In this document: piece by piece, positions 7,640 through 16,414 of the stretch
How the letters are laid out: the number at the start of each line of letters is the position of its first letter
Position numbering within the stretch: the stretch's first letter is position 1
From: an uncultured Clostridia bacterium
Lineage (GTDB): Bacteria; Bacillota_A; Clostridia; Christensenellales; Aristaeellaceae
Direction: 5' to 3'
DNA length: 22,485 nt
Assembly: GCA_947166205.1 (NCBI GenBank)
Contig: CAMVDI010000007.1
Location: 1-22,485 of the forward strand
The notes under the pieces: generated by a model
Seen by the model: the letters and a program-made list of their open reading frames with translations, nothing else
Database searches by the model: none
What the model was told of the DNA's origin: nothing
Made by a program: the position numbers and the translations under genes

Positions 7640-8584
7640 TCATCTGAAGGGAATCAGATCCGTGGCGTTAAACATGTCCAGGAACGGAATCCTGACCCGC
7701 AGCAGCACAAAGAAGAGCACCAGCAGCAGCGCCACATAGAGCATGAGCCCCTTCTCTTTGAAAAGCTTTTCCGGTTTCTGAGCGGCTGAATCCTCCTTGA
7801 AGCTGAGCAGGAAATAATAGCAGAACAGACCGATCAGGAAGGGCATCAGGATGATCAGGTTTACATTGTACTTGATCAGCAGAATGCCCAGAAACATGGT
7901 GGAGCACATGGCATAGAAAAAGGAGGACAGAAGCAGGCTCTTCTCCGTGTATCCCCGGAAGGATTTCCGGTACAGGCCTGCGATCTCCGGATTGTTGATC
8001 ATACGGTACTCGGAGAAGCGCTTCGTGGCCATGAGAAAAGCACCGCCAAACCAGTATCCCAGCACCAGGCTGATGGGAGGCAGAAAATCCGAGGTGACGA
8101 TGAACCAGCCGATCAGCAGCCTGATCGCGTTGTTGATCGATTCGGTCAGCACGTCCACAAAGGGAATGTCTTTCGTCCGGAAGGGTTTGACGTTATACAG
8201 CACACCCATGACCCAGAGCCAGATCTCCATGTAGACAAAGGGCGTCCCCAGGAGAAGCGCCAGCCCCAGGCCGATCACGGTCAGCGCCGCATAGAGCAGG
8301 TATACGATTTTCGGATCAGCCCCGTTTTCCACGATGCTGCGATGCTTTTTCACAGGATGATACCGGTCAAAATCCCGGTCCAGCCACTCATTGATGACAT
8401 AATTTGCGGATGCGATGAAACAGGTGGACAGGAAGCCCAGGACCAGCCGCCCCAGTTTGTCCATGATGCTGACATTGGGCAGCATGAAAAGGGCGAAGGC
8501 CGTTCCGGGAAGAATAAAAAGCTGCTTGATCCAGTGATCCAGCCGCATAATACGAAGATAAGTTCTGGCATTTGCTTTCCGCAT
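7640..8584 (-). CDS. UbiA-family prenyltransferase, polyprenyl-phosphate phosphoribosyltransferase type
   Basis: A 314-residue multi-pass protein. From the chosen start, the UbiA active-site block is N65-E-W-L-D69-R-D-F-D73 followed by RYHPVKKHR, which matches the decaprenyl-phosphate 5-phosphoribosyltransferase branch (the NDV-D---DR-HP-K--RP form) better than quinone or heme prenyltransferases. The early RLDHWIKQLFILPG is also typical, and KDIPFVDVLTESINNAIRLLIGW carries the second conserved region. Such enzymes join polyprenyl phosphate to phosphoribosyl pyrophosphate, giving lipid-linked ribose phosphate for pentofuranose transfer. An upstream ATG at 8608 is possible, but the ATG at 8584 has AAAGGGAG 9 nt away and is preferred. 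The HAD gene at 10163 is a candidate partner phosphatase. Ribose specificity is inferred from family, not shown. Confidence 0.82.
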   Translation of the reverse strand: MRKANARTYLRIMRLDHWIKQLFILPGTAFALFMLPNVSIMDKLGRLVLGFLSTCFIASANYVINEWLDRDFDRYHPVKKHRSIVENGADPKIVYLLYAALTVIGLGLALLLGTPFVYMEIWLWVMGVLYNVKPFRTKDIPFVDVLTESINNAIRLLIGWFIVTSDFLPPISLVLGYWFGGAFLMATKRFSEYRMINNPEIAGLYRKSFRGYTEKSLLLSSFFYAMCSTMFLGILLIKYNVNLIILMPFLIGLFCYYFLLSFKEDSAAQKPEKLFKEKGLMLYVALLLVLFFVLLRVRIPFLDMFNATDLIPFR

Positions 8585-8649
8585 TTTCAAGATCTCCCTT
8601 TGTTCCATGAGACTGTTTCCGCCGCAGGGTCTGCCCGGAACCAGTTTCC

Positions 8650-8678
8650 ATCATAACACGAACGGATTGCGGGATCAA
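8650..8678 (-). promoter_or_regulatory. Sigma-A-type promoter for the UbiA gene
   Basis: Minus strand: TTGATC (8678-8673), 17-nt spacer, TATGAT (8655-8650). Transcription would start about 35-60 nt before the candidate start codons and read through UbiA towards GtrII paralogue 1. Divergent from the promoter at 8710. Confidence 0.55.
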
Positions 8679-8709
8679 GGGAAAGCGACAGAATAAAGAA
8701 GAAAGGGGA

Positions 8710-8738
8710 TTGCGGTTCACAGGGAAAGAGCGTAAAAT
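8710..8738 (+). promoter_or_regulatory. Sigma-A-type promoter for the GT87 operon
   Basis: TTGCGG (8710-8715), 17-nt spacer, TAAAAT (8733-8738). It lies about 70 nt before the GT87 start and would drive the GT87-HAD-GtrII operon. Confidence 0.55.
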
Positions 8739-8810
8739 TGCAGGAAGAGGCTGCTGCGAAGATCAGGACTTATTTTTTTGCGGCCTGCCAACCGCCCCCG
8801 GGGGAAAAGG

Positions 8811-10160
8811 ATGGGATTGAGATTGAATCAAAGATTAAGCCGGTTGAAAACGCGGCTCGTGAAGGATCCGCGGGCGCTGTTCTATCTTGTTTCCGCAGCG
8901 GGAACAGTCCTCGGACTTCTGCTCTGCATGCGCTGGGGCAGTCCGCTGTATAAATGGATGGTTCAGGAAAACGATCCGGGCATCCGGTTTGCGGATTATT
9001 TTGCCCATATTGCCCGTACGGTGGATCCGCAGCACCTGTATCAGCGAATATCCTGGGACGCCATGGGCTGTTTTCCTCCGCTGGCCTACTGTATGTACTA
9101 TCCTTTGTACAGGCTGACGGCCCCCAGAGGGATTATCACGCCGACCAACAGCCTCGAAGCGGAAATAATCCCCGGAGCGCTGTCTGTTTTCACGATCTAT
9201 CTGATTTTCAACGCGGTACTGTTTTATCTGGCGATCAACTCGACCGGAAAGCAGAACAGGAAAAAGGATTTTGCGATCTTTACGCTGCTGATGCTCTCCG
9301 TCGTATTTGCGGGCAGCGGATACATGATGGGGAATTCCACCATGCTGGTGGTGGTTCTTCTGCTGGCGGGCCTTCGCCTTCGGGAAAGCGACAGGCCGAT
9401 GCGGCGGGAGGGAGGCATTCTGCTGATCGCCGCCAGTGTGGCGCTGAAGCTTTATCCGGCGGTTTTCGGGCTTCTGTTTGTGAAGGAGCGGAAGTGGAAA
9501 GAGCTTTTCCGCTTTATTCTGTATACGGTCCTGCTGCTTTTCGGCCCTTTTGTTTTCTTTGGCGGAACGGCCGGAATGATTTCGTGGATCGGTCATCTCA
9601 GAGAGACGATGCAGTACTCCGATTACGGCAGACTGCAGTACCTGACGGGTATCTTTCATACGGTGCTGAAAAATCTGACGAACCGGGATACAACCGTGAT
9701 CTGCTTCGTGCTGGCGGTCGCGGTCTGTCTGGTCTGGACATGGCTGGCCTGGAGGAGCGGCAGCCGTTACCGGACGATGTTTTTTCTCATCTGCATCATG
9801 GTCTTCTTCCCGGCCAATGCCTACCGGTATTCCCTGTCCTATTTTTCAATCCCTCTGATCATGATGCTGAAAGATGAACCGCCGAAGGAGAGCCGGAGAT
9901 GGCCTTCGGGAACCGCTTCCCTGCTGTATGGAATGCTGTATACGATTCCGATCTGGTGGCTGATGGTTATTCCGCTTTCCAGAACATATACGCTCTATAC
10001 GCTGACCTCAGTGGAAATATATCTTTATCTGGTGACCTATGCCCTGATTGCGGCGGTCATGCTGGCGGAGATGACGGCCCGGAGGCGTGAAGACCTGCGG
10101 ATCCTGGGCGGTACGCGGCGAAATTCAGGCGGCAGCTTAAAACGGACAGAGGAGCAATAG
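8811..10160 (+). CDS. GT87 family (DUF2029) polyprenyl-phosphate-sugar glycosyltransferase
   Basis: A 449-residue multi-pass protein with the GT87 signature: an external acidic loop (DPGIRFADYFAHI, Asp62 as candidate base), YMMGNSTMLVVVLLLAG around 171-187 and the diagnostic ALKLYPAVFGLLF followed by a charged KERKW turn (211-228). Known GT87 members are GT-C enzymes that use polyprenyl-phosphate mannose outside the membrane, as in actinobacterial lipid and glycan mannosylation; the sugar here is unknown. A longer TTG start at 8778 is open, but ATG 8811 sits after a G-rich Shine-Dalgarno stretch and starts the natural basic N-terminus. It is the first gene of a + strand operon with HAD (2-nt gap) and GtrII paralogue 2. 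The C-terminal 25 residues are a polar tail. Confidence 0.83.
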   Translation: MGLRLNQRLSRLKTRLVKDPRALFYLVSAAGTVLGLLLCMRWGSPLYKWMVQENDPGIRFADYFAHIARTVDPQHLYQRISWDAMGCFPPLAYCMYYPLYRLTAPRGIITPTNSLEAEIIPGALSVFTIYLIFNAVLFYLAINSTGKQNRKKDFAIFTLLMLSVVFAGSGYMMGNSTMLVVVLLLAGLRLRESDRPMRREGGILLIAASVALKLYPAVFGLLFVKERKWKELFRFILYTVLLLFGPFVFFGGTAGMISWIGHLRETMQYSDYGRLQYLTGIFHTVLKNLTNRDTTVICFVLAVAVCLVWTWLAWRSGSRYRTMFFLICIMVFFPANAYRYSLSYFSIPLIMMLKDEPPKESRRWPSGTASLLYGMLYTIPIWWLMVIPLSRTYTLYTLTSVEIYLYLVTYALIAAVMLAEMTARRREDLRILGGTRRNSGGSLKRTEEQ

Positions 10161-10162
10161 GA

Positions 10163-10813
10163 ATGGGATTTCAGGATCAGACGGGCCGGGAAATCGACTG
10201 GGATAAGGTGAAAGCGGCCATTTTTGATGTGGACGGCACCCTGTATTGTCAGCGGCCTGTTCGGATCCGGATGGCGCTGAAGATGGGACGCTTCTTTCTG
10301 CTGCATCCCCGGAGATGGCGGGAGGCGGCCGGAATCTATTATTTCAGGAAGCTCCGGGAACAGGAGGAGTACAGAACCCAATCCCCGGAAGCTCAGGCGG
10401 CTGCCGCGGCGGAAAAAGCAGGAATCCGTGAGAACGGCCGGCTGGACGGGGCGATCCGGCGGTGGATGTTTCAGGAACCCCTGGCCGCGGTCGCCGCTCA
10501 CGGAAGACAGGATGTGCTGGATCTGCTGCGCAGGCTGAAAAGAGAGGGGAAGCGGATCATCATTTATTCCGACTACGCGCCGGAGGATAAGCTGTCCGCG
10601 CTGGGCGTCACGGCGGACGCGGTCTATTATCCCGGACACGGGGGCGTGGAAGAGCTGAAACCCTCGGAGAAGAGCATGAAGCTGATTCTAGAGAAAGAGA
10701 ACATTTCCGCCTCCGACACGGTATACCTGGGCGACCGGGAGGAAAAGGACGGAAGAAGCGCGGCCCTGATGGGAATTCGTTATATCCATGTTAAAGGGGG
10801 AAAAAAAAGGTGA
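10163..10813 (+). CDS. HAD superfamily hydrolase
   Basis: A 216-residue soluble phosphatase-type protein with all four HAD motifs: FDVDGTLY with nucleophile Asp22 and acid/base Asp24; IIIYSDYA with Ser135; Lys165 in ELKPSE; and YLGDREEKDG with Asp190 and Asp195. A helical cap of about 90 residues lies between motifs I and II (type C1). The start has GGAG 8 nt upstream, inside the end of the GT87 gene. Because a phosphoribosyltransferase-like UbiA lies nearby, and HAD domains are known fused or adjacent to UbiA enzymes in other bacteria, it may remove the 5-phosphate from polyprenyl-phosphoryl phosphoribose. That link is inference; a general sugar-phosphate phosphatase role is equally allowed by sequence. 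Confidence 0.85.
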   Translation: MGFQDQTGREIDWDKVKAAIFDVDGTLYCQRPVRIRMALKMGRFFLLHPRRWREAAGIYYFRKLREQEEYRTQSPEAQAAAAAEKAGIRENGRLDGAIRRWMFQEPLAAVAAHGRQDVLDLLRRLKREGKRIIIYSDYAPEDKLSALGVTADAVYYPGHGGVEELKPSEKSMKLILEKENISASDTVYLGDREEKDGRSAALMGIRYIHVKGGKKR

Positions 10814-10866
10814 GCGGCGGGGAACAGGAAAGATCGAGGAAGCTTTTATCCGAAGGAGAAAACCGC

Positions 10867-12390
10867 ATGCTGAAACGGATTCACCTCTCCCCGTCCTTTT
10901 CCGCCGCGCTGGCCGGGGCGCTGGCTTTCGGCCTGATGGCGCACGGGATGGGGCTGTTCAACAAATTGTCCTGGCATGATGATATCTTTTCACTCTTTAT
11001 GACGGGAAACACTGTTTCTGTCGGGCGCTGGATGCTGCATGTGTTTTCACAGGCGGAGCTGTTGATTTTCGGGAACGGTCACTTCAGCCTGCCGCTGTTT
11101 AACGGCCTGATTTCCCTGATCTGCATCGGGGTTTCCGCCGGACTGACGGCCGATTATTTTCAGATCCGTTCAAGACCCCTGGCCGCGGCCTCCGGAGCGG
11201 TGATGGCGGTTTTTCCCGCGGTGACGGCTCTTTTCGGTTTCATGTTTACGATTCATTATTATATGACAGCGCTGCTGATGATGACGGCGGGGGGACTTCT
11301 GATCTGCGGGGAAGGAGGCTGGTGGAAGAAAGCCGCGGGCGTTCTGCTCTGCGGCTGTTCAGTGGGGGTTTACCAGGCTTTTCTGCCCGTGCTGCCGACG
11401 CTGGTGCTGATGGATCAGATTATGGTTCTCTGCAAACGTGAGGAGAAGGCCGGTTTTTATCTGAAAAGGCTGCTGATCCGGGCTTTGTGCGCGGCAGGAG
11501 CAATGGCTGTCTATTTTGCCGGAAACCGGTTGTTCCTCCGGCTTGAACAGACGGAACTGGAGAACTATCTGGGGATCAGCCAGGCGGGTTCCACGACGCT
11601 CGGAACCTATCTCGAAAGGGCCGGAACAGCTTATCGGGAGTTCTTCCGCCCGACCAGGGACGCGCTGACGGACATGTATCCTCAGCGCCTGTACTACGTG
11701 TACCTGCTGCTGCTCGCACTCAGCGCGGCGCTGGGAATCGGATGGGTGATACGGACATGGAAAAAGAACCCGGCCAGGGCGTGCCTGCTGGCGGGAAGTT
11801 TTGCGCTGATCCCGCTGGGATGCAATTTTGTTTTTGTGATGTCCGGCGAAGTACACAGTCTGATGGTTTACGGACAGGTCATGGCGGCGGTTCTTGCAGC
11901 CTGCCTGGCTGACTGGACGGAGCTGTCCCTTCCCCGTTTCCGGAGGGCCGGCGCCGCGGCGGCCGGGGTGATTCTGGCGGTTCTCAGCATACTGTATGTC
12001 CGGTATGATAATATCTGCTACCTGAAAGCCGGACTGCAGCAGCAGGAGGCGATTTCCTGGTATACCACGCTGGTGACACGGATTGAGTCAACGGAAGGGT
12101 TCCGGGACGAGCTCCCTGTCGCGTATATCAACCGGGATAACATGCAGGATCGGAATCTGTACATGCTGGATGAGATGGATTTTATTCAGCTGGCCGCGTA
12201 TGATGTGAACACGCGCGGATATCTGAACAACTGGGCCTGGGAGGAGTTCCTGGCCCGGTGGTGCGGTTTCGCGCCGGAGACGGTGGATCCTGAACAGGTG
12301 AAGGAATGGCCGGAAGTGAAGGAAATGCCGTCTTATCCTGATGAGGGATCGATCCGGGTGATCCGGGATGTGCTGGTGGTGCATTTTTAG
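10867..12390 (+). CDS. GtrII-family glucosyltransferase, paralogue 2
   Basis: A 507-residue GtrII protein. It carries MAHGMGLFNKLSWHDDIF (the HDD motif is conserved), GRWMLHVFSQAE, HFSLPLFNGL and the GCSVGVYQAFLPVLPT segment, then the shared soluble tail (RWCGFAPE, KEMPSYPDEGSIRVI, LVVHF). It differs from the other two at many positions throughout, so these are old duplicates rather than recent copies. Two starts are possible: GTG 10810, which overlaps the HAD stop (GTGA) after a GGGGG run, or ATG 10867 with GAAGGAG 8 nt upstream. The second is preferred because its N-terminus matches the paralogues in length. Predicted to transfer a sugar from a polyprenyl-phosphate carrier to a surface polymer. 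Its stop codon overlaps, by 4 nt, the end of a minus-strand acyltransferase remnant. Confidence 0.87.
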   Translation: MLKRIHLSPSFSAALAGALAFGLMAHGMGLFNKLSWHDDIFSLFMTGNTVSVGRWMLHVFSQAELLIFGNGHFSLPLFNGLISLICIGVSAGLTADYFQIRSRPLAAASGAVMAVFPAVTALFGFMFTIHYYMTALLMMTAGGLLICGEGGWWKKAAGVLLCGCSVGVYQAFLPVLPTLVLMDQIMVLCKREEKAGFYLKRLLIRALCAAGAMAVYFAGNRLFLRLEQTELENYLGISQAGSTTLGTYLERAGTAYREFFRPTRDALTDMYPQRLYYVYLLLLALSAALGIGWVIRTWKKNPARACLLAGSFALIPLGCNFVFVMSGEVHSLMVYGQVMAAVLAACLADWTELSLPRFRRAGAAAAGVILAVLSILYVRYDNICYLKAGLQQQEAISWYTTLVTRIESTEGFRDELPVAYINRDNMQDRNLYMLDEMDFIQLAAYDVNTRGYLNNWAWEEFLARWCGFAPETVDPEQVKEWPEVKEMPSYPDEGSIRVIRDVLVVHF

Positions 12391-12585
12391 GAATCGCCGG
12401 TTTTTCCCTTCAGAAGGCGGCCGAGTCCGGCCTGCAGCAGCGCGGAAAGCAGCAGCGTGACGGCAAAGCAGGTAACGGCATAGGTTACGCCCGCGTCATC
12501 CGCTCCCCTGAATAAGGGCGGATCCGCCAGATAAAGGTTTTCATAAATCAGATAGATTTCCATCGAAAAGCTTCCGCCCTGGGTT
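12387..12585 (-). pseudogene. C-terminal remnant of an acyltransferase-3 family membrane protein
   Basis: The minus strand holds an open frame ending in TAA at 12389-12387. It reads GGSFSMEIYLIYENLYL, then a hydrophobic helix (VTCFAVTLLLSALLQAG) and a short basic tail. The S-S-E-YLIHE-like pattern followed by one last membrane helix is the characteristic end of acyltransferase-3 proteins, which O-acylate surface sugars. Everything upstream, several hundred residues, is missing: beyond about 12585 the same bases become the N-terminal membrane segment of the plus-strand DUF6020-like gene. An ATG at 12563 would give 58 residues, but no function is likely. Family call is from motif recognition only. 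Confidence 0.5.
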
Positions 12586-12618
12586 TTCCGCGGAATCTGC
12601 CTGACGGTTTCCCTGGCG

Positions 12619-13941
12619 GTGCTGGGTTTCTGTTTTCTTGCGGTTAATCCGGGCGGGTTTGACGGGGATCCGGTGGTTCAGCTGGAACAGGCTCTGACGG
12701 GAGAGTATGACGATTTTCACCCCGATTTACACACCCTGATCGCCTTCCGGCTGCCCCTGGCGCTGACCGGCGGATGGTTCCCCTCCATCATCCTGTTTCA
12801 GATCCTGCTTTTTTCCGCGGCGCTGACGCTGGTCTGCGACACAGTCCGGGCAAGGGCCGGAACGGTCTGGGCTTTTGCGGCGCTGCTGATCATTCTGGCG
12901 AATCCGATTACCCAGTCCTACCTGATGTACGGATACAAGGATGAGCTCTTCGGCATCTGCGCGATGGTGCTGGCCTGCATGAACGCCCGGATCCTGTTCT
13001 CCCGGGGCGCGTGGCTGAAAAAGCTTCCGAATCTGATCTGCTTTGCAGTCATGCTTGCGCTGACCTCCCTGATCCGGCATAACGGAATTCTTTTTGCGGT
13101 TCCGTGCCTGGCCGGCGCGGCTCTCTGCGCTTCCTGGAAAAAAACGGCGGCGGCAGGCTGCGCTGCGCTGCTGCTGTTCGCGGGCGTTCAGGGCCCCCTG
13201 TATTCCGCCCTGGGCGTGAAGAGAACCGAAGACAGAAGCAGCCAGACCATGGGCCTGCCTATGACAGCCATCGGCGCGGCGGTGACTTACAATCCGGACT
13301 CGCTGGATGATGAGCTGCTCGACTTTGCCCGGCGGATTGCTCCGAGGGAGGTCTGGGAGGAGAAATATACCTACGGGGTGTTCAACTGGGTGGACTGGGA
13401 TCCCCGGAGCGATCATCAGGCGCTGACGGATACGCGCCTCTCCGGAATACTCGGGTATATGTTCCGTGCGCTCCGGGAAGCGCCGCGTGAAAGCCTGAAG
13501 GCGCTGATTACCGCGACATCCTCCGTTTACGGCGTTGTCCCGGACAAGATGGCGGACGGGACGGTGTACCTGGCGGGCGAGAAGTTCGGCCTGGAGGACA
13601 GAAGCATTCCGTGGATGAGAGATCTGATGGACGGCTGGCGGAACCTGATGTATACCCTGGCCCCTCACAGTTTCCTGCACAGCGGGGTGACCCTGCTGCT
13701 GCTCCTGACCTTCGGACTGGCCCGGCTGCGGCTGGACCGGAAGGAGAGCTGGCAGCGGATTGTACCGGTGCTTGCCGTGTTTGTATATAACCTGCTGACC
13801 ATGCTGGTTCTGTTTTCCTGGTGGGACGGAGTACGGTTCTTCCATTATTCCCTCTGGGTAGCGCCGGTGATGCTGGTGATGCTGATCAGCCCGATGGAAG
13901 AAACTTCCGGAGAAACAAAAAAGAAGATGGGCCGGGAGTGA
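12619..13941 (+). CDS. DUF6020-like GT-C membrane protein, probably 5'-truncated
   Basis: A 440-residue multi-pass protein from GTG 12619; the frame is open from 12556 with no ATG and no ribosome binding site at either position. It has an acidic external loop (NPGGFDGDPVVQLEQ, then DFHPDLHTL), YGYKDELFGI and SLIRHNGILFAVPCL, a pattern recalling DUF6020-type GT-C proteins that handle lipid-linked sugars. A large extracellular loop lies around residues 195-330. Relatives usually start with additional membrane helices, which are absent here because the upstream bases belong to an acyltransferase remnant on the opposite strand. It may be translated by read-through from the GtrII operon or be a dead fragment. 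A strong terminator follows. Family assignment is moderate; GT-C type is more secure. Confidence 0.6.
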   Translation: MLGFCFLAVNPGGFDGDPVVQLEQALTGEYDDFHPDLHTLIAFRLPLALTGGWFPSIILFQILLFSAALTLVCDTVRARAGTVWAFAALLIILANPITQSYLMYGYKDELFGICAMVLACMNARILFSRGAWLKKLPNLICFAVMLALTSLIRHNGILFAVPCLAGAALCASWKKTAAAGCAALLLFAGVQGPLYSALGVKRTEDRSSQTMGLPMTAIGAAVTYNPDSLDDELLDFARRIAPREVWEEKYTYGVFNWVDWDPRSDHQALTDTRLSGILGYMFRALREAPRESLKALITATSSVYGVVPDKMADGTVYLAGEKFGLEDRSIPWMRDLMDGWRNLMYTLAPHSFLHSGVTLLLLLTFGLARLRLDRKESWQRIVPVLAVFVYNLLTMLVLFSWWDGVRFFHYSLWVAPVMLVMLISPMEETSGETKKKMGRE

Positions 13942-13948
13942 ACAGACG

Positions 13949-13977
13949 AAAAGCGGGGAGGCTGTCCCCGCTTTTTT
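13949..13977. terminator. Rho-independent terminator, bidirectional
   Basis: AAAAGCGGGG (13949-13958), a 7-nt loop, CCCCGCTTTT, then a T-run to 13977. Read from the minus strand the hairpin also ends GCTTTT, so it can serve the converging 731-aa gene as well as the DUF6020-like gene. Confidence 0.9.
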
Positions 13978-14068
13978 ACTGCGCTTTCTGTTTTTCCGAA
14001 GACCGGAGCGCGAAAAAACGCAGAAGCCGAATCATTTTCAGGTCCGGATTCCGCGCGCCTTTCCGCAC

Positions 14069-16264
14069 TCAGTTCAGCTTCCAGATGTAAAGATTGTCCT
14101 GCCAGACATGGGCTACCAGTTCCGCGTTTTCCATGGACTCCCGCGGAGTAATCAGGTAATTGACCCCCAGGGCGGCGAGATCATCCCGGGTCAGGCGGAG
14201 AAAGATGTAGTTTCCGCCTTCACTGAAGTCCGTTTCTTCGCCCGGTTCCGCCAGATCAAGGCATACATGGCAGAGCCGGTTGTAAACATCCGTGTACTTT
14301 CCCTCCGGATCGACCGGCTTCCAGCGATCCAGATCCGCATAGGGCTGGTCCGTATTGATGCAGTGCTTCCCGGCCAGCAGAGGAACATCTGTCAGAGGAT
14401 AGAAGCCTTCCATGGCATAAAGGTCGCCGGGCTCATCCGGAATGGATTTCAGCGTGCGGACGAGGGCAAAATCGTTCAGCATGCCTGTTCCCTGCTGCAC
14501 GGGGTTCACGAAAAGACCGGCCAGCAGGAGAACACAGCAGAGGAAGAACGCGGTCAGGCGTTTGCCGCTGTGCTGGAAATCCGTATAGATCATAAAGAAG
14601 ATGAACAGATAGACGGCCGACAGAAACAGCACCTTGAACTGCCCGATATAGACTATTCTGAAGAACAGCATACAGGCCAGATTCAGGAGGGTACTGCCGA
14701 CTGCGGCAACAGCCGCAAGCTGCGGATCCCTGATTCCGCCCTGGGAGCGGGCCCGGATCAGAAGAATCACTTCACACAGGCCAATGGGAAAAACGGGACG
14801 GCTGCATTGGGACAGGAGCGTGATTTTGCAGAACCACGCGGGCAGTTCAACAAAGGAAAACACCCAGAAAACGGCCAGAACCGCCATCATGACGATGGAA
14901 AAGGAATCAGCTTTTTTCTTCCGCCACTGATGCTCAATGCTCAGCACCACGCCGGCCGGCGCGAAGCCAAGGAAGGTGGATGCGTCCACACTGTTGGAAA
15001 TGCTGAATTTGATTTTTTCCAGCGGAAAGAGAAGACTGGCCATATCCACCCGGAAAGCCGGATTCCAGACATCCCCCGTGATGGTTTCGCTGTCCGCCAG
15101 CCCGCCGGTAATCAGCCGGCCTCCGGGATACGCGGAGGAGCTGACAGCCATCAGCGTGTCCCAGCTGTTGAAGACGACGACGCCCAGAACCGTGAGAGAG
15201 GGGAGAAGACCCAGCAGCAGCCACATGATCTTCCTGCCGCGCTTTTGCACGGAGGGGCGGCTGAAAAGCCAGATTCCCGATGCCAGGACGAGATATACCG
15301 CCGGAATGATCCAGGCGGGATATCCGACCAGGATGAGACAGCCCAGCAGCCAGCCGGTCAGCAGAGACCAGAGGAAGCTTTGCCGGGCTCCGCTGCTTTT
15401 CAGCAGCCGGTTCAGGCTGAGGATCATTCCCTGCCCGAAAATCAGGACTGCTGAAATGCTCTGGCTGATGAACCACTGAACCATGGGAGAGAAGGTCAGA
15501 ATCACGGCGGCGGCGATGCTCATTCCCCGGTTGTTTCCTGTATAGAGAAGGGCGGTTTTCCAGGAGACCATGAACAGAACCGTCAGGTTAAAGATGCAGA
15601 AGAAACTGAGCCCGCGTTCTCCGCCGAGCAGCAGGAAACCCAGGTACTGGGGTTTGAAGACGAGCGCGGCGTTCCATGCGGGCAGTCCCCCCATGCTGAC
15701 CCATGTTACGTCCGTTCCGCTGCCCATCAGCGTATTGACGGCGGGCCAGCCCAATGCTTCCTGGGAAAGGGCCATCGGCGTCCACAGGGCGAATTCATCA
15801 GCCCGGATCCTTCGCGCGGTTCCGAACAGGGGATATCCGTTGTTGCCTCTGATAAACTGATTCCAGGCGAACAGGCTGGTATTGTTCAGCCCGAAGGCTA
15901 TCCAAAGGACGGAAAAAGCCAGAAGAAGGAAGGGAAGCAGCTTCAGGACCCTCCTTCGAAGATCAGCACGCCGGCGCCCCTGAAAGCAGAGTTCACCGCC
16001 GAAACAGACGGCGGCAAAGAGAAGAAACGCGGCCAGGATATCATAGGTTCTCAGCCGGCTCAGCAGTTCCACAATTCCCTTCCGGCCGAGTGCTTCCGCC
16101 AGCCGCGAAAGGAAACCGACAACGCGGCCGGAGGACTCTTTCGGAATCAGCAGCCTTCCCATGGAAGAAACATACAGTGAATAAAATGCAATGGCCGCCG
16201 CGAATCCAAGGATGGCGGCCCTGGCCATGAGATTTTTGATTCTGGTCACGGGCTTCACCTTCAT
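14069..16264 (-). CDS. Large YfhO/DUF7657-like polytopic membrane protein
   Basis: A 731-residue protein with an N-terminal helix, a second helix after a 60-residue external loop, then many hydrophobic segments and a soluble C-terminal region of about 130 residues ending in ALGVNYLITPRE and LYIWKLN. The segment RGNNGYPLFGTARRIRADEF followed by WTPMALSQEALGWPAVN resembles the first catalytic-type loop (PR-IRSDEW) of DUF7657 and YfhO-like GT-C proteins, which are associated with teichoic-acid or capsule glycosylation. The YPLTD and NYLITP tail elements are also common in that group. The start ATG 16264 has AAGAGGA upstream; an upstream in-frame ATG at 16369 would add 35 residues without membrane character and is less likely. 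Exact family and substrate are not certain. Confidence 0.7.
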   Translation of the reverse strand: MKVKPVTRIKNLMARAAILGFAAAIAFYSLYVSSMGRLLIPKESSGRVVGFLSRLAEALGRKGIVELLSRLRTYDILAAFLLFAAVCFGGELCFQGRRRADLRRRVLKLLPFLLLAFSVLWIAFGLNNTSLFAWNQFIRGNNGYPLFGTARRIRADEFALWTPMALSQEALGWPAVNTLMGSGTDVTWVSMGGLPAWNAALVFKPQYLGFLLLGGERGLSFFCIFNLTVLFMVSWKTALLYTGNNRGMSIAAAVILTFSPMVQWFISQSISAVLIFGQGMILSLNRLLKSSGARQSFLWSLLTGWLLGCLILVGYPAWIIPAVYLVLASGIWLFSRPSVQKRGRKIMWLLLGLLPSLTVLGVVVFNSWDTLMAVSSSAYPGGRLITGGLADSETITGDVWNPAFRVDMASLLFPLEKIKFSISNSVDASTFLGFAPAGVVLSIEHQWRKKKADSFSIVMMAVLAVFWVFSFVELPAWFCKITLLSQCSRPVFPIGLCEVILLIRARSQGGIRDPQLAAVAAVGSTLLNLACMLFFRIVYIGQFKVLFLSAVYLFIFFMIYTDFQHSGKRLTAFFLCCVLLLAGLFVNPVQQGTGMLNDFALVRTLKSIPDEPGDLYAMEGFYPLTDVPLLAGKHCINTDQPYADLDRWKPVDPEGKYTDVYNRLCHVCLDLAEPGEETDFSEGGNYIFLRLTRDDLAALGVNYLITPRESMENAELVAHVWQDNLYIWKLN

Positions 16265-16384
16265 TTCAGTCCTCTTTTCCGGAAAACGGAAAATAACAAT
16301 TATGTTTTCTGCTTTTTCCGGTACAAACAGTCTATGACCGCTATTTTTTGCTGAATCCGGGAACAGCATTGGAAAGTCTGCCGG

Positions 16385-16414
16385 ATTATATCACTTCGTA
16401 TATGCTTTAGTCCA
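16385..16414 (-). promoter_or_regulatory. Candidate promoter for the 731-aa membrane protein
   Basis: Minus strand: TGGACT (16414-16409), 18-nt spacer, consensus TATAAT (16390-16385). The -35 is a 4/6 match. The leader to ATG 16264 would be about 115 nt. Confidence 0.45.

Noticed and set aside
8778..8810. TTG start for the GT87 gene
   Set aside because: It adds a Pro/Arg-rich stretch without a Shine-Dalgarno; ATG 8811 is better placed.
12727..13845. 372-codon minus-strand frame opposite the DUF6020-like gene
   Set aside because: Gln/Arg/His-rich shadow with no ribosome binding site; the plus frame has membrane helices and acidic loops.
14108..15454. 448-codon plus-strand frame opposite the 731-aa membrane protein
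   Set aside because: Low-complexity charged shadow of the minus-strand gene.
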